Source of the DNA: a virus | Reading direction: 5' to 3' (one strand) | IMG/VR virus record: IMGVR_UViG_3300042350_001802 | Coordinates: 62,001-126,000 of that record | DNA length: 64,000 nt | Shown here: positions 55,007 to 62,794 of the stretch, piece by piece | Layout: each line of letters begins with the position of its first letter | Numbering within the stretch: position 1 is the stretch's first letter | Position numbers and translations under genes: made by a program | The notes under the pieces: model-generated | Told to the model about the DNA's origin: nothing | Databases searched by the model: none | What the model saw: only the letters and a program-made list of their open reading frames with translations

Positions 55007-55995
55007 GAATTATTAAGCTTCTTGTTTATTAAAGGTACAAGTTTTTTCTTTACTATATCTGGTCCGTGCGCTTTGACAGCATCCGCCACATCTTTCTCAA
55101 GATCAAAATACACATAGTCAATATCATAAAGTTCTTTGTATTTTTTCATAGCTGCTATCCCTGCTTCATCGTTATCAAACAAACTAAGGATTGTTTTATA
55201 CTTTTTCTTAAACTCTTCCATTACAATCTCTTTGATTATTGTATTCTCTGAGTCAGGAACTATAAAGCTGCATTTTATTCCTAATGACTTCATTACCATT
55301 GTATCTTTAAGACTAGATGCTATTATAAGACAATGTCCTTCTTCTAATTGGTCAGATCCTTGTAGATAATCTTTGATCTTTATAAACTTATGCTCCTTTA
55401 CATTCGGTTGATATATTTTGTATAAAGTACCTTCAGCAGTAAAGTAACCATATAATAGTAATCCCTTAATTTCTAAACTCTTAAGCTCACCGTCTTCTTC
55501 TTTAGACATTGTATAGCTTTCTAAGGGTTTTATATTATATCGCTCAAGTAATAAAGATGAGATATTAAACTGAGACCAGAATTTTTGATCGCGTGCGGTC
55601 CATTTTCTTATTTTATGACTAGTAACTTTAAACCTACTTCTCACCTTAAATTCGGTAATCTTATGAGCATCACCATTATTTAGGAGAATGTAATTGTTAT
55701 AGTCTTCTATAATCTTTTCTCTAGCTGTGTGGTAGTCTATAGAAAATAGTTCTTGAACAAGCTTTATTGGACCACCACCCTTACCTGTAGAGAAGTCTTT
55801 AAATACATACTTATTAGTCTTCTCAAATACGTAGATGCACATACTAGGTGTCTTATCTTTTGAATTAAACACCGAGTTGATCTTAATGCTTTGTCCTGTA
55901 AGTTTTTCTGTAAGCTTACAGTAGTGTTCAAACATCCACGTATCCGGAACATTTTTACATGTTTGTAAAAGATATTTCGTGGATAGCATAGACAA
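55003..55995 (-). CDS. DnaG-like primase with Toprim domain
   Basis: A 330-aa protein. Residues about 35-90 follow the order of a CHC2-type domain (PSMCIYVFEKTNKYVFKDFS, then TGKGGG and L-V) but lack the Cys/His zinc ligands. The Toprim part has IIASSLKDTM (225-233), where the usual Glu is replaced, a second motif F-D-N-D-E-A-G (273-279) providing the metal acids, and a D-V-A-D-A segment. It should synthesise RNA primers together with the DnaB-type helicase at 58000. Start ATG at 55995; downstream Met at residue 3 is an alternative. The degenerate zinc domain is common in such phage primases. Confidence 0.85.
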   Translation of the reverse strand: MSMLSTKYLLQTCKNVPDTWMFEHYCKLTEKLTGQSIKINSVFNSKDKTPSMCIYVFEKTNKYVFKDFSTGKGGGPIKLVQELFSIDYHTAREKIIEDYNNYILLNNGDAHKITEFKVRSRFKVTSHKIRKWTARDQKFWSQFNISSLLLERYNIKPLESYTMSKEEDGELKSLEIKGLLLYGYFTAEGTLYKIYQPNVKEHKFIKIKDYLQGSDQLEEGHCLIIASSLKDTMVMKSLGIKCSFIVPDSENTIIKEIVMEEFKKKYKTILSLFDNDEAGIAAMKKYKELYDIDYVYFDLEKDVADAVKAHGPDIVKKKLVPLINKKLNNS

Positions 55996-56024
55996 AATAG
56001 GGGTGAGAAACTCCCACCCCTTTT
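55993..56024 (-). terminator. Minus-strand intrinsic terminator after the SSB-like gene
   Basis: On the minus strand AAAAGGGGTGGGAG and CTCACCCC pair with a small bulge around a TTT loop and are followed by TATTTTG. It sits between the SSB-like gene and the primase gene. Partial termination would set different levels for SSB and the downstream enzymes. Confidence 0.65.
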
Positions 56025-56042
56025 GTTTTAAATGTTAATGTA

Positions 56043-56738
56043 TTAGAGTTCGAATCCTGTTGGTTTCCAGTTTTCTGATTTAGAAGCTGCTGGAGCATCC
56101 CAACCTGATACAGGTTCATCTGCTTTCTTTGTATCATCTTGCACATGTTTTTCATATGCAAACTTTGTTACAGCATCTGCTTTTTCTAGTGGTGCAAAAT
56201 TAACTGTAGATACTGATCTATCATATTTTGGCAGATAGAGGGTATAATCTTTGTTACCATCATCTTTCAGATATGCAGAACCACCAATGCACCAGTTTAG
56301 AAATACTCCGTTATTAAGAAACTTTGATGCAGCTGCTACAAAATCTTCAATGCTCTCAGATTCGATATTATCAATTTCAGTTCTTACACCTAATGCTTCT
56401 GCTAAAGAAACAATGTCACGTAAAATCTGACGGTCTCTTGAAACAGGGTAACCAGATTTAGTTACCATATCTTTATATGAGTATTGTGAGAACTTAACGC
56501 GTGCCACTTGACCTTTTGCACGACCTAGTTCAGGTTTCTCTGAGTTATAATAAAACCCTTCAAACTCTGGACCTAGATCTTCTCCTTCTAGATTCATTAT
56601 AAGAAACAATGCATCGGGGTTAGACTTTTGTTGCTGAACAAATATGCTGTTCACTTTAGCTTTAATGTTGCTAGGTCTAAAAATTTTGGGTGTCTTACCA
56701 CCACTTTTCTGTGTTTGGATGTCCTTTGTTGTTAACAT
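56043..56738 (-). CDS. Probable single-strand DNA-binding protein
   Basis: A 231-aa protein. The N-terminal part (MLTTKDIQTQKSGGKTPKIF, then RPSNIKAKVNSI) and FLIMNLEGEDLG followed by EFEGFYYN have the strand pattern of an OB-fold-like ssDNA-binding core. The C-terminus is Asp/Ser/Pro-rich and ends W-K-P-T-G-F-E-L, a tail that could recruit replication proteins. Its position next to a Sak4-like annealing ATPase and upstream of a strong terminator fits a highly expressed SSB. The sequence itself has no decisive motif. Confidence 0.55.
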   Translation of the reverse strand: MLTTKDIQTQKSGGKTPKIFRPSNIKAKVNSIFVQQQKSNPDALFLIMNLEGEDLGPEFEGFYYNSEKPELGRAKGQVARVKFSQYSYKDMVTKSGYPVSRDRQILRDIVSLAEALGVRTEIDNIESESIEDFVAAASKFLNNGVFLNWCIGGSAYLKDDGNKDYTLYLPKYDRSVSTVNFAPLEKADAVTKFAYEKHVQDDTKKADEPVSGWDAPAASKSENWKPTGFEL

Positions 56739-56759
56739 GATTGATAGTTTATAAAGTTA

Positions 56760-57443
56760 TTAATTCTCATAAGCAATGATTGCTTCTCTTACAAATTGCA
56801 AATCGTTTGGAATCTCGAAGGTAGTAAACATACCCTTTGGACTTTTACAGGTGTTCTCGCTATTATTCTGCGTCTCAAATACATAACGTAACTCTCCTTC
56901 TTTATTCTTCTTCACTTTGCCGAACAAAACTATGGAAAATAATCCTTCCAACGTCAACTTTTCGTCAACCATTTTTCCAATAGTTTTTGCTTTCACCCTA
57001 CGCTTACCTTCTAGGTCAGTAGATTCTTCAGCGTGTGTAAGATAGAATACCATAAGATCGTCACGCATTAAAATAGGAAGCTTTGCAATGTGAGCTAGAG
57101 CAGCACCCATCTGGGTAAACTTCTCATAACCTTTCTCGCTAGCTCTTCCAAAATATTCAAATGCACTCATATACTGAAAGTCATCAATAACAATGTTCTT
57201 AATCTCTTTACGCTCATTGTTAATAATCTTCAGAACTGCTTCAATATCAGCAGGTTTTGATACAGCTGCTACATTACCTTTCTTGGTGGCAATGTCAAAT
57301 TGCGTGTACTTTTTCTTCCATCCTTTAAACGGAAGAGGTTTGTTTGCTACGTTGATGATAAATGTTTCTTCTGGTTTCAGATTCTCAATCGAGGTAGACT
57401 TACCCGATCCAGACTCTGCGATGATGAGGATACTTTGTGCCAT
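56760..57443 (-). CDS. Sak4-like RecA-fold recombination ATPase
   Basis: A 227-aa ATPase with Walker A AESGSGKST (9-17) and Walker B NIVIDDFQYM (83-92). The opening hydrophobic strand (ILIIAESGSGKST) and a polar GFK/GWKKKY segment next to the P-loop match the Sak4/AAA_24 family of single-strand-annealing and strand-exchange proteins. It would act with the SSB and the PD-(D/E)XK exonuclease in phage recombination and repair. Length is as expected. The gene follows 16 bases downstream of SSB in order of transcription reversed, within the same operon. Confidence 0.8.
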   Translation of the reverse strand: MAQSILIIAESGSGKSTSIENLKPEETFIINVANKPLPFKGWKKKYTQFDIATKKGNVAAVSKPADIEAVLKIINNERKEIKNIVIDDFQYMSAFEYFGRASEKGYEKFTQMGAALAHIAKLPILMRDDLMVFYLTHAEESTDLEGKRRVKAKTIGKMVDEKLTLEGLFSIVLFGKVKKNKEGELRYVFETQNNSENTCKSPKGMFTTFEIPNDLQFVREAIIAYEN

Positions 57444-57445
57444 TG

Positions 57446-57991
57446 TTATTGTTTATTTGATTTTTTGATGAGATCATTTAACCACTGCTTATTACTCTCT
57501 GGAACACGTAAGTCAATACAAGCTCTATCTCTTGCTGTTAACTCAGAATAGTGACAGTCAGGATATTCTTCATCTGTTGGTTGTGGTAATTCTATGTTTT
57601 GACTACTTGTACTTTTAGATTCTTTTGGTACATCTACAAGGATGAGAGTATCAAGAGGAACTAGATAGCGATCAGCTCCTGACTTCTGTAAATGATTAAC
57701 ATATGCTTGTTTATAATCTGCTCTATACGGAAGATAATAAAGTGTAGGTTCAGTGTTCAGAGGTAGGTTATCACCATCTGTTAACTCAATGTACACACCT
57801 TCTGTCTTTGTTAATTCTGAGTCAAACATTCCTACAACCAGTTCAGATACTATTCTGTCCGTAGGGATGTACGCCATCTTAATCTTAAAGAATGGCGGTT
57901 CCATAAATCCTAATCGTTTAAAGTTGTCCATATTCCTTTCTCTAAGGATGGACTCTGCTACTTTTCTTTCCATTTTGTTTTGTGTTTTCAT
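57446..57991 (-). CDS. Conserved replication-operon protein of unknown function
   Basis: A 181-aa protein of no known fold. It contains FMEPPFFKIKMAYIPTDRIV, a proline/serine-rich middle (STSSQNIELPQPTDEEYPDC) and a last part with HYSELTARDRACIDLRVPES and KQWLNDLI. That last segment is an amphipathic motif that I have seen in other phages of Bacteroidota. It lies between the helicase and the Sak4-like ATPase, two bases before the latter, so it is probably a replication or recombination accessory protein. Inference only. Confidence 0.5.
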   Translation of the reverse strand: MKTQNKMERKVAESILRERNMDNFKRLGFMEPPFFKIKMAYIPTDRIVSELVVGMFDSELTKTEGVYIELTDGDNLPLNTEPTLYYLPYRADYKQAYVNHLQKSGADRYLVPLDTLILVDVPKESKSTSSQNIELPQPTDEEYPDCHYSELTARDRACIDLRVPESNKQWLNDLIKKSNKQ

Positions 57992-57999
57992 TTTGATGT

Positions 58000-58944
58000 T
58001 TATTTGGGTCTTATTGCTGTTGGTGGAGCATCCATATCATATATCATCATACGATCAAATTCTGCACGCATAAAGGATAACTGATTAGATTCTCCGTGTC
58101 TATTTTTTAAATAGTGTACTACTAAAGTTGATTTATCTCTTATTGTATACTTGAGTGGACCATATTGTGTAAGACCGTGTTTGAATGGATTGTTAATTCC
58201 AAGAACAAGATCTGCGTGTTGCAACAATGCATCACCTCCATATATATCTGAATCAAGTAGGTAGTTACCAAAAGTTCCAGGTTTTAATCTTTCAACACTT
58301 TCACAATCTCTATTGAGCTGTGTCAGGACTATAAAGATAACCTTAAATCTCTTAAGTTCCGTCATCATTTTGGATAAATTATGAAGAGTTTCAAAACTAT
58401 CCTTTTCTGATGCATCCTTTCTCACCAAAATAGAGTGATCTATAGTGACAATCAAGGGTTTATTAAAGTCTATTAAAGCTTGTTCTATATCCTTACGTAT
58501 CTGCTTTACAGATCCGGGTTGTTCTATGATATAGATGTCTTTATTCTTATTGTTTTCTACATAACTAAGTACTGCTTGCACTTCTGCATCGCTCACCTCA
58601 TCAAACACGCTGGCAAGTTTTGTAGACTGTACTCCTGTTTTTGCAGAAAACTCTCGCATTGCTGTATGCTTTGCTAACATTTCAAATTGAAAGTCTAACA
58701 CTGCAAAGTCTTGATCTGGATTAAGTTTATGTGCTTCTCTTGTTATAAGATTAGCAAGCATTGTTTTACCACCCCCAGGTCTACCACCTATTACAATAAT
58801 GTTGTTCCATTCTAATCCGTTAAATGTTGCACGATTCATTTTTTCCCAAGGAGTCTTGATGCTTTTTTCTTCACCGCTTCTCCTCTTATGAATGTAATCA
58901 ATTGCACTACTATAAGCTTCACTAATGTGTATCCTTTTGCTCAT
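58000..58944 (-). CDS. DnaB-type (SF4) replicative helicase
   Basis: A 314-aa RecA-like helicase core without the DnaB N-terminal domain. Walker A is GGRPGGGKT (53-61); then FQFEM (motif H1a-like), a Walker B strand ending in VTIDH, H4 FIVLTQLNRDCE, and an arginine-finger element YLKNRHGESN. It would unwind DNA at the fork with the primase. The short N-terminus means loading probably needs another protein, and the adjacent wHTH and DnaA-like genes are candidates. It overlaps the membrane-protein gene by 23 bases. Confidence 0.9.
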   Translation of the reverse strand: MSKRIHISEAYSSAIDYIHKRRSGEEKSIKTPWEKMNRATFNGLEWNNIIVIGGRPGGGKTMLANLITREAHKLNPDQDFAVLDFQFEMLAKHTAMREFSAKTGVQSTKLASVFDEVSDAEVQAVLSYVENNKNKDIYIIEQPGSVKQIRKDIEQALIDFNKPLIVTIDHSILVRKDASEKDSFETLHNLSKMMTELKRFKVIFIVLTQLNRDCESVERLKPGTFGNYLLDSDIYGGDALLQHADLVLGINNPFKHGLTQYGPLKYTIRDKSTLVVHYLKNRHGESNQLSFMRAEFDRMMIYDMDAPPTAIRPK

Positions 58945-59137
58945 CTTTTTCGTCTGGTTCTATTCCTGTTAATTTATATACAAATATAAGGCAATGTGAC
59001 ATACCAAGTATCGATATTTCTATAAGTATATACTTGATAAATCCAATATCAATAATCAAAAAATCTACAAGTTTCCAGTTTATAATTGAGAAAAGGATAG
59101 ATATAATCAATCTGTGTATCCACTCTGGTAGTCTCAT
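58922..59137 (-). CDS. Small membrane protein
   Basis: A 71-aa protein with two hydrophobic segments (about residues 8-30, LIISILFSIINWKLVDFLII, and 36-55, YILIEISILGMSHCLIFVYK) and a charged tail (EPDEKDEQKDTH). It is wedged between replication genes with a 23-base overlap with the helicase gene. A membrane location is likely; role (membrane attachment of replication, or host takeover) unknown. Confidence 0.55.
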   Translation of the reverse strand: MRLPEWIHRLIISILFSIINWKLVDFLIIDIGFIKYILIEISILGMSHCLIFVYKLTGIEPDEKDEQKDTH

Positions 59138-59722
59138 TTATAATACTTTATGGGTTTCTACACTTGTTGGTATATGATCATCACCTTCTTTTATCATATC
59201 ACAATAAGATGCTAATGTGGATATAACTATGTTCTTTTCTGTTTTTGCTATAAAGTAACCAGATGTCTTCATATACTTATAAGACTGAGCTTCATATTCT
59301 GATACATACTTTTTAGCAGCTTTGATAATAGTATCCCAGTCATAATCGTAGTTTAAATGAAACCACAAGAACTTCTTTTCCAACTCCTTTACAGGGACTC
59401 TTGATGGGTATCCTGAAGGTAACATACCTTTTGGAAATACCTCTCTATATTCTTTTACTCTTTCGAGTTCATCATCTGAAAGTTTCACATTACGTGTAAC
59501 CTTCCCAGCAGAAGACTTAAACGTTGCTTCAAACTTTTCTACCACTTCAACTGCTTTGTTAGTCAGCTTGCTGTCTTGTATATATCCTGTTGACTCTAAC
59601 TTCTTTAGCTCATACTGCAAAGTGGGAATCTTTGGAATTTGTTTGTGGTAGATAGAAAGGAGTGTATAAAACTCATTAGGTGTCAGATTTAGGTTTGTTA
59701 TGTAATCAAACAGCATCAACAT
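59138..59722 (-). CDS. Winged-helix-like protein, possible helicase loader or replication regulator
   Basis: A 194-aa protein. Residues 1-60 (TPNEFYTLLSIYHKQIP, then YELKKLESTGYI, LTNKAVEVV) have the pattern of a winged helix-turn-helix as in DnaD-type primosome proteins. The C-terminal half (LPSGYPSRVPVKELEKKFLW and a Y-rich stretch with KYVSEYEAQSYKYMKT) resembles a DnaD/DnaB2-like domain spacing. It overlaps the DnaA-like gene by 17 bases and precedes the helicase, so a loader role is plausible. The name is inferred from layout and weak pattern. Confidence 0.5.
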   Translation of the reverse strand: MLMLFDYITNLNLTPNEFYTLLSIYHKQIPKIPTLQYELKKLESTGYIQDSKLTNKAVEVVEKFEATFKSSAGKVTRNVKLSDDELERVKEYREVFPKGMLPSGYPSRVPVKELEKKFLWFHLNYDYDWDTIIKAAKKYVSEYEAQSYKYMKTSGYFIAKTEKNIVISTLASYCDMIKEGDDHIPTSVETHKVL

Positions 59723-60170
59723 GTTGTTCTTTATTTAAAGCGTCAAAAATAATTTTGTAAAAGTTCCTGAATCTTTCATCAGTCTCCAGCAGTTGATCTG
59801 CTCTTTTGTTCATATGAAGAATACTTGTGTGATCACGTTTGATATGTCTAGCTACAGCAACCAGACTAAATCCCAACACTTTACAAGCAATGTGACAAAA
59901 TACACATCTCACTTCTACATACTCTCCTTTTCTTGAGTTGGTTCTCATTGGGTTTTTGTCCAAAGGAATTGGGACCACTTTCAGTAAATTGTTTTCTAAA
60001 ATATCAAGACTAATTATCTTATTGATTGGTCCATTTTCCAAGTAGGACATCTTAAGATTCTCAATTTTGATAGTTGCGTGCATACCAGTTTTTTCAAATA
60101 GTTCCTCTATAAAAGCTTTGCTCATCTTATAAGCAAGTCTTTGTTGGTACTCTTTGGTCGAAAGCATCAT
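59706..60170 (-). CDS. DnaA-domain-IV-like replication initiator
   Basis: A 154-aa protein. Residues 104-119 read V-A-V-A-R-H-I-K-R-D-H-T-S-I-L-H, the DnaA box-binding signature (R-D-H-S-T-V-L-H in bacteria). A CVFCHIACKVLG stretch with two Cys and one His just before it follows the domain IV first helix. The AAA+ ATPase of DnaA is absent; the N-terminal half is a short unknown domain. It would bind origin DNA as a lean initiator or regulator. It is the first gene of the minus-strand operon, next to the divergent region with an inverted repeat, where its target may lie. Confidence 0.7.
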   Translation of the reverse strand: MMLSTKEYQQRLAYKMSKAFIEELFEKTGMHATIKIENLKMSYLENGPINKIISLDILENNLLKVVPIPLDKNPMRTNSRKGEYVEVRCVFCHIACKVLGFSLVAVARHIKRDHTSILHMNKRADQLLETDERFRNFYKIIFDALNKEQHVDAV

Positions 60171-60419
60171 AAATGCAGAAGGTTTAGGGGTTAATACATT
60201 GAAGATTCCAAAAAAATCGTTATATTATACTGTAGAGTATGCTCTGCATACACTATGTATATTTATATAGACGAAGGTACAGAATCAATGAAATATTTAC
60301 AAGTAATTCACAAAATATTTTTAAAGAACCATAACCTGTTGAATATAAGTGGGTTAGAGGTTGCTGTCCTGTCTATGGTTAAATGTTTCACCGCATAATG
60401 CGCTAAAACCCCATGGATT
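60171..60419. promoter_or_regulatory. Divergent control region, possible promoters, operator and origin
   Basis: This 249-base stretch is the only long gene-poor gap. It is very AT-rich. GTTATATTATAC-TGTAGAG (60219-60237) matches the element at 19439-19456 on the plus strand and may be the promoter of the lysis block. Immediately after it, GTATGC (60237-60242) and GCATAC (60246-60251) form an inverted repeat with a three-base spacer, a possible operator. TATAATATA on the minus strand (60222-60230) could start the replication operon. A 36-codon frame (ATG at 60288) exists but I do not call it a gene. Proximity to the DnaA-like gene makes this a candidate origin. Confidence 0.4.
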
Positions 60420-60746
60420 ATGTCCCAGCAAGATATCGCTACTAAACTAAAAATATGGCTGTTCCCGTCCCTAGTAACGATCTTAGGGACACTTATATGG
60501 AGAGATGTATCAGAAATGAAATCTGATATAAAATCACTGTTAGCACAATCAAATGTTGATAAGACAAGAATTGATAATTTAGAAAGAATGGTTTATAACA
60601 ACGATAAAACAGCTATGTTGTTGGAAACCAACCCGTTAGGAGAAGAACCTAAAGAAAATAATTCATATTACGCATCTAAAGACTTGATTATCAATGACAG
60701 CAAAAAGAAAAAGTTCAAAATCTACCTTAAAAGAGTCACTTCTTAA
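60420..60746 (+). CDS. Small membrane-anchored coiled-coil protein of the lysis module
   Basis: A 108-aa protein with a short N-terminal tail, a hydrophobic segment (about residues 11-28, KIWLFPSLVTILGTLIW) and then a coiled coil (EMKSDIKSLLAQSNVDKTRI). The rest is Lys/Asn-rich. It overlaps the next membrane protein by 53 bases in another frame, which is reminiscent of embedded spanin pairs, though neither has a clear lipobox. It lies upstream of the holin-like and amidase genes, so a role in host lysis is likely. Confidence 0.55.
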   Translation: MSQQDIATKLKIWLFPSLVTILGTLIWRDVSEMKSDIKSLLAQSNVDKTRIDNLERMVYNNDKTAMLLETNPLGEEPKENNSYYASKDLIINDSKKKKFKIYLKRVTS

Positions 60747-61359
60747 TCACTTGAAGGGTAATATCCATAACCTAATAGTGATTGTACTGATTCTTTTGGT
60801 ACTACTACAACGATGTAATGATCCTAAACCACCTGGTACACCCACTGTAGTTCGTGATACAGTATGGGTGGTAAAGGATTCTACTATTTATTCTAGACCG
60901 CAGATTATTAAAACTATTCCTATAGATGTTCCACGTGAAACAATCATCAAAGAATATCTACCCGATACTAACTATAATGCACTATTAAAACAATACGAAA
61001 GTGTTGTAAATGAACTACTTGCGAAGAACATCCAACGAGATAGTATATCTGTAGATTCAATCGGATACGTTAAAATTACAGATACAGTGCAGAAAAATAT
61101 GGTGGTTGGTAGATCCACCCAGGTGAATGTAAAGTATCCTATTATAAAGGAAACAATCACCTTACCTGCTCCTAAGACGAGACAGGTGTATGCTGGAGGT
61201 CAGATCTCAGGTAATTCTGCAGAACTGATTAATGGTATAAACGCAGGTTTGCTCTTGAAGAACAAGAGAGACCAAATATATGGTGTAACAATAGGACTAA
61301 ATACTAATGGACAAGTGTCCTATGGTTTACAGTCCTATTGGAAAATTAAACTGAAATAA
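60694..61359 (+). CDS. Membrane-anchored periplasmic protein, spanin-like
   Basis: A 221-aa protein. A basic N-terminus is followed by one transmembrane segment (about 25-40, NLIVIVLILLVLLQ) and a Pro/Thr-rich, beta-like extracytoplasmic part with repeated V-x-D-T-V/S elements (TVVRDTVWVVKDSTIY, then PIDVPRETIIKE). A short coiled region lies near 92-110. A tail with GQISGNSAEL and repeated G-x-x-x-G strands resembles an outer-membrane interacting domain. This is the architecture of spanin-like proteins next to an endolysin in phages of Gram-negative hosts. The call is by topology and context. Confidence 0.5.
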   Translation: MTAKRKSSKSTLKESLLNHLKGNIHNLIVIVLILLVLLQRCNDPKPPGTPTVVRDTVWVVKDSTIYSRPQIIKTIPIDVPRETIIKEYLPDTNYNALLKQYESVVNELLAKNIQRDSISVDSIGYVKITDTVQKNMVVGRSTQVNVKYPIIKETITLPAPKTRQVYAGGQISGNSAELINGINAGLLLKNKRDQIYGVTIGLNTNGQVSYGLQSYWKIKLK

Positions 61360-61360
61360 T

Positions 61361-61585
61361 ATGAAGTTCGGATTCAAACACTACTTTGCTCCTACTCCTA
61401 AGCGCTTGCGCGTTATGGGTGATAGTCTTGCAGCAGCTGGTACTTTTGGTGCTAGCATTGTCATTATGAATGGACATCCTTTAGCAGGAACCATTATTAT
61501 GGTGGTAGCAGTGCTTGGTAAGTTCATTTCTAACTTCTTCACTGAAGAAACTATCGAGGTTAAACCTTCAAAGAAAAAGAAATGA
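61361..61585 (+). CDS. Putative holin
   Basis: A 74-aa protein with two hydrophobic segments (about 22-37, LAAAGTFGASIVIMNG, and 39-57, PLAGTIIMVVAVLGKFIS) joined by a short turn and a basic tail (KPSKKKK). Size, topology and position directly before the amidase gene, with a four-base overlap, are typical of a holin that opens the inner membrane at lysis. No further motif supports it. Confidence 0.65.
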   Translation: MKFGFKHYFAPTPKRLRVMGDSLAAAGTFGASIVIMNGHPLAGTIIMVVAVLGKFISNFFTEETIEVKPSKKKK

Positions 61586-62226
61586 ATCTGATCCAGACTC
61601 CTTTTCCTGAAAGTCAATACATTAAGGAAGAGCATCCTAAATCTCAGATATATTTACATCACACTGCAGGTAATTCTGATGGTGTTAATGTATTTAAACA
61701 CTGGGAAGCTAATAAAGAAAGGATTGCCACCTGTGTATCTATATCTGGTAAAGGATCTGTAGATGGACAAATAGTACAAGGATTTAGTTCTAAGTACTGG
61801 GCATTCCATCTAGGATTAAAAGAAAGTACATTCCAGAAACATGGAGTTTCTTATAGAAGTCTTGATAGAATATCTATAGGAATAGAGATATGTAACTGGG
61901 GTCAATTAAAAAAAGTTGGTGGTAAGTATTTTAACTATGTTAATAGAGTGGTTCCTGAAGATGAGGTGATCCAATTAGACACCCCATATAAAGGATATGA
62001 ATACTTCCACAACTACACTGATAAACAGATTGAATCTGTAAAAGATCTTCTACTTCTATGGAACAACCGCTATGGTATTCCATTAGATTACAATGAGGAT
62101 ATATGGGATGTTTCAAAACGTGCATTAAGAGGAGAGAAAGGAGTTTTCACCCACAATTCTGTCCGCACTGATAAGATAGACATCTACCCACATCCCAAGA
62201 TGATAGAAATGCTTAAATCTCTATAA
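61582..62226 (+). CDS. N-acetylmuramoyl-L-alanine amidase (endolysin)
   Basis: A 214-aa amidase of the type 2/T7 lysozyme-like fold. YLHHTAG (H26, H27) gives the first zinc ligand and the following strand; the G-I-E-I-C-N-W-G strand around residue 100 is the core; and THNSVRTDKID (H191 with D197/D200) near the end supplies the other ligands. It cuts the amide bond between MurNAc and the peptide in peptidoglycan. No signal peptide is seen, so release through the adjacent holin is expected. It ends 16 bases before the first appendage-type gene. Confidence 0.9.
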   Translation: MNLIQTPFPESQYIKEEHPKSQIYLHHTAGNSDGVNVFKHWEANKERIATCVSISGKGSVDGQIVQGFSSKYWAFHLGLKESTFQKHGVSYRSLDRISIGIEICNWGQLKKVGGKYFNYVNRVVPEDEVIQLDTPYKGYEYFHNYTDKQIESVKDLLLLWNNRYGIPLDYNEDIWDVSKRALRGEKGVFTHNSVRTDKIDIYPHPKMIEMLKSL

Positions 62227-62242
62227 TTTTAAAATTTGTTTT

Positions 62243-62782
62243 ATGAAACAACGTGCCTTCGTGCGTTATACTAAGTCTGGAAAGATTGTCCCAGGTAGTA
62301 TGATTATAACGCAGGGTGACTATCCTAACGGTCCTGCAACATGGGCTGAGGTGACTGTCGACCTATGCTGTGACAATCCGGTTGGACCAACCACACCGTC
62401 TAAAAAAATGGGTTGGGTTAGATATACTAAAGCTGGTAAAATTGTACCAGGAAGTCTTATTATTACCGATGGCTACCCTAAAGGTAGTGGTGGTACATGG
62501 AAACGTGTAAGTATTGATCTATGTTGTGATGGTTTACCATCAAACTGTATTGAGTTTGTTGTAGACACTACAGAGGGTACATTCTTTAGTTTTAGCTTCA
62601 ACACTTTAGGACCTATCAACTTCACTGTTGATTGGGGTGATGGTACTGTACATCCTGATGCAGGAGCTGGTGGATTCTATTTAGAAGAGCACACCTTCCC
62701 AGCAGATGACACTCAATATACCGTTAGAGTGTGCTTCGATGATATAAACAGTGTCACTGATCTTAACTTTTCTAACGACTAA
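62243..62782 (+). CDS. Appendage-type protein: two RYTKSGK repeats plus PKD-like domain
   Basis: A 179-aa protein. Residues 6-46 and 56-95 are tandem copies of one module (VRYTKSGKIVPGSMIIT, later W-A-E-V-T-V-D-L-C-C), each ending in D-L-C-C. Residues about 105-175 resemble a PKD/Ig-like beta-sandwich with INFTVDWGDGTVH, the W-G-D-G signature. It ends with VTDLNFSND, a line that looks like the start of a leucine-rich repeat, and the next gene, in the same frame and two stops later, continues in that style. Probably a host- or surface-binding protein of tail or capsid fibres. Confidence 0.55.
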   Translation: MKQRAFVRYTKSGKIVPGSMIITQGDYPNGPATWAEVTVDLCCDNPVGPTTPSKKMGWVRYTKAGKIVPGSLIITDGYPKGSGGTWKRVSIDLCCDGLPSNCIEFVVDTTEGTFFSFSFNTLGPINFTVDWGDGTVHPDAGAGGFYLEEHTFPADDTQYTVRVCFDDINSVTDLNFSND

Positions 62783-62794
62783 AACTAAATAACT

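Noticed and set aside
60288-60398. A 36-codon frame (M-K-Y-L-Q-V-I-H) in the divergent control region
   Set aside because: It is short, lacks any motif, and runs through a region better explained as promoter or operator. It was mentioned but not called.
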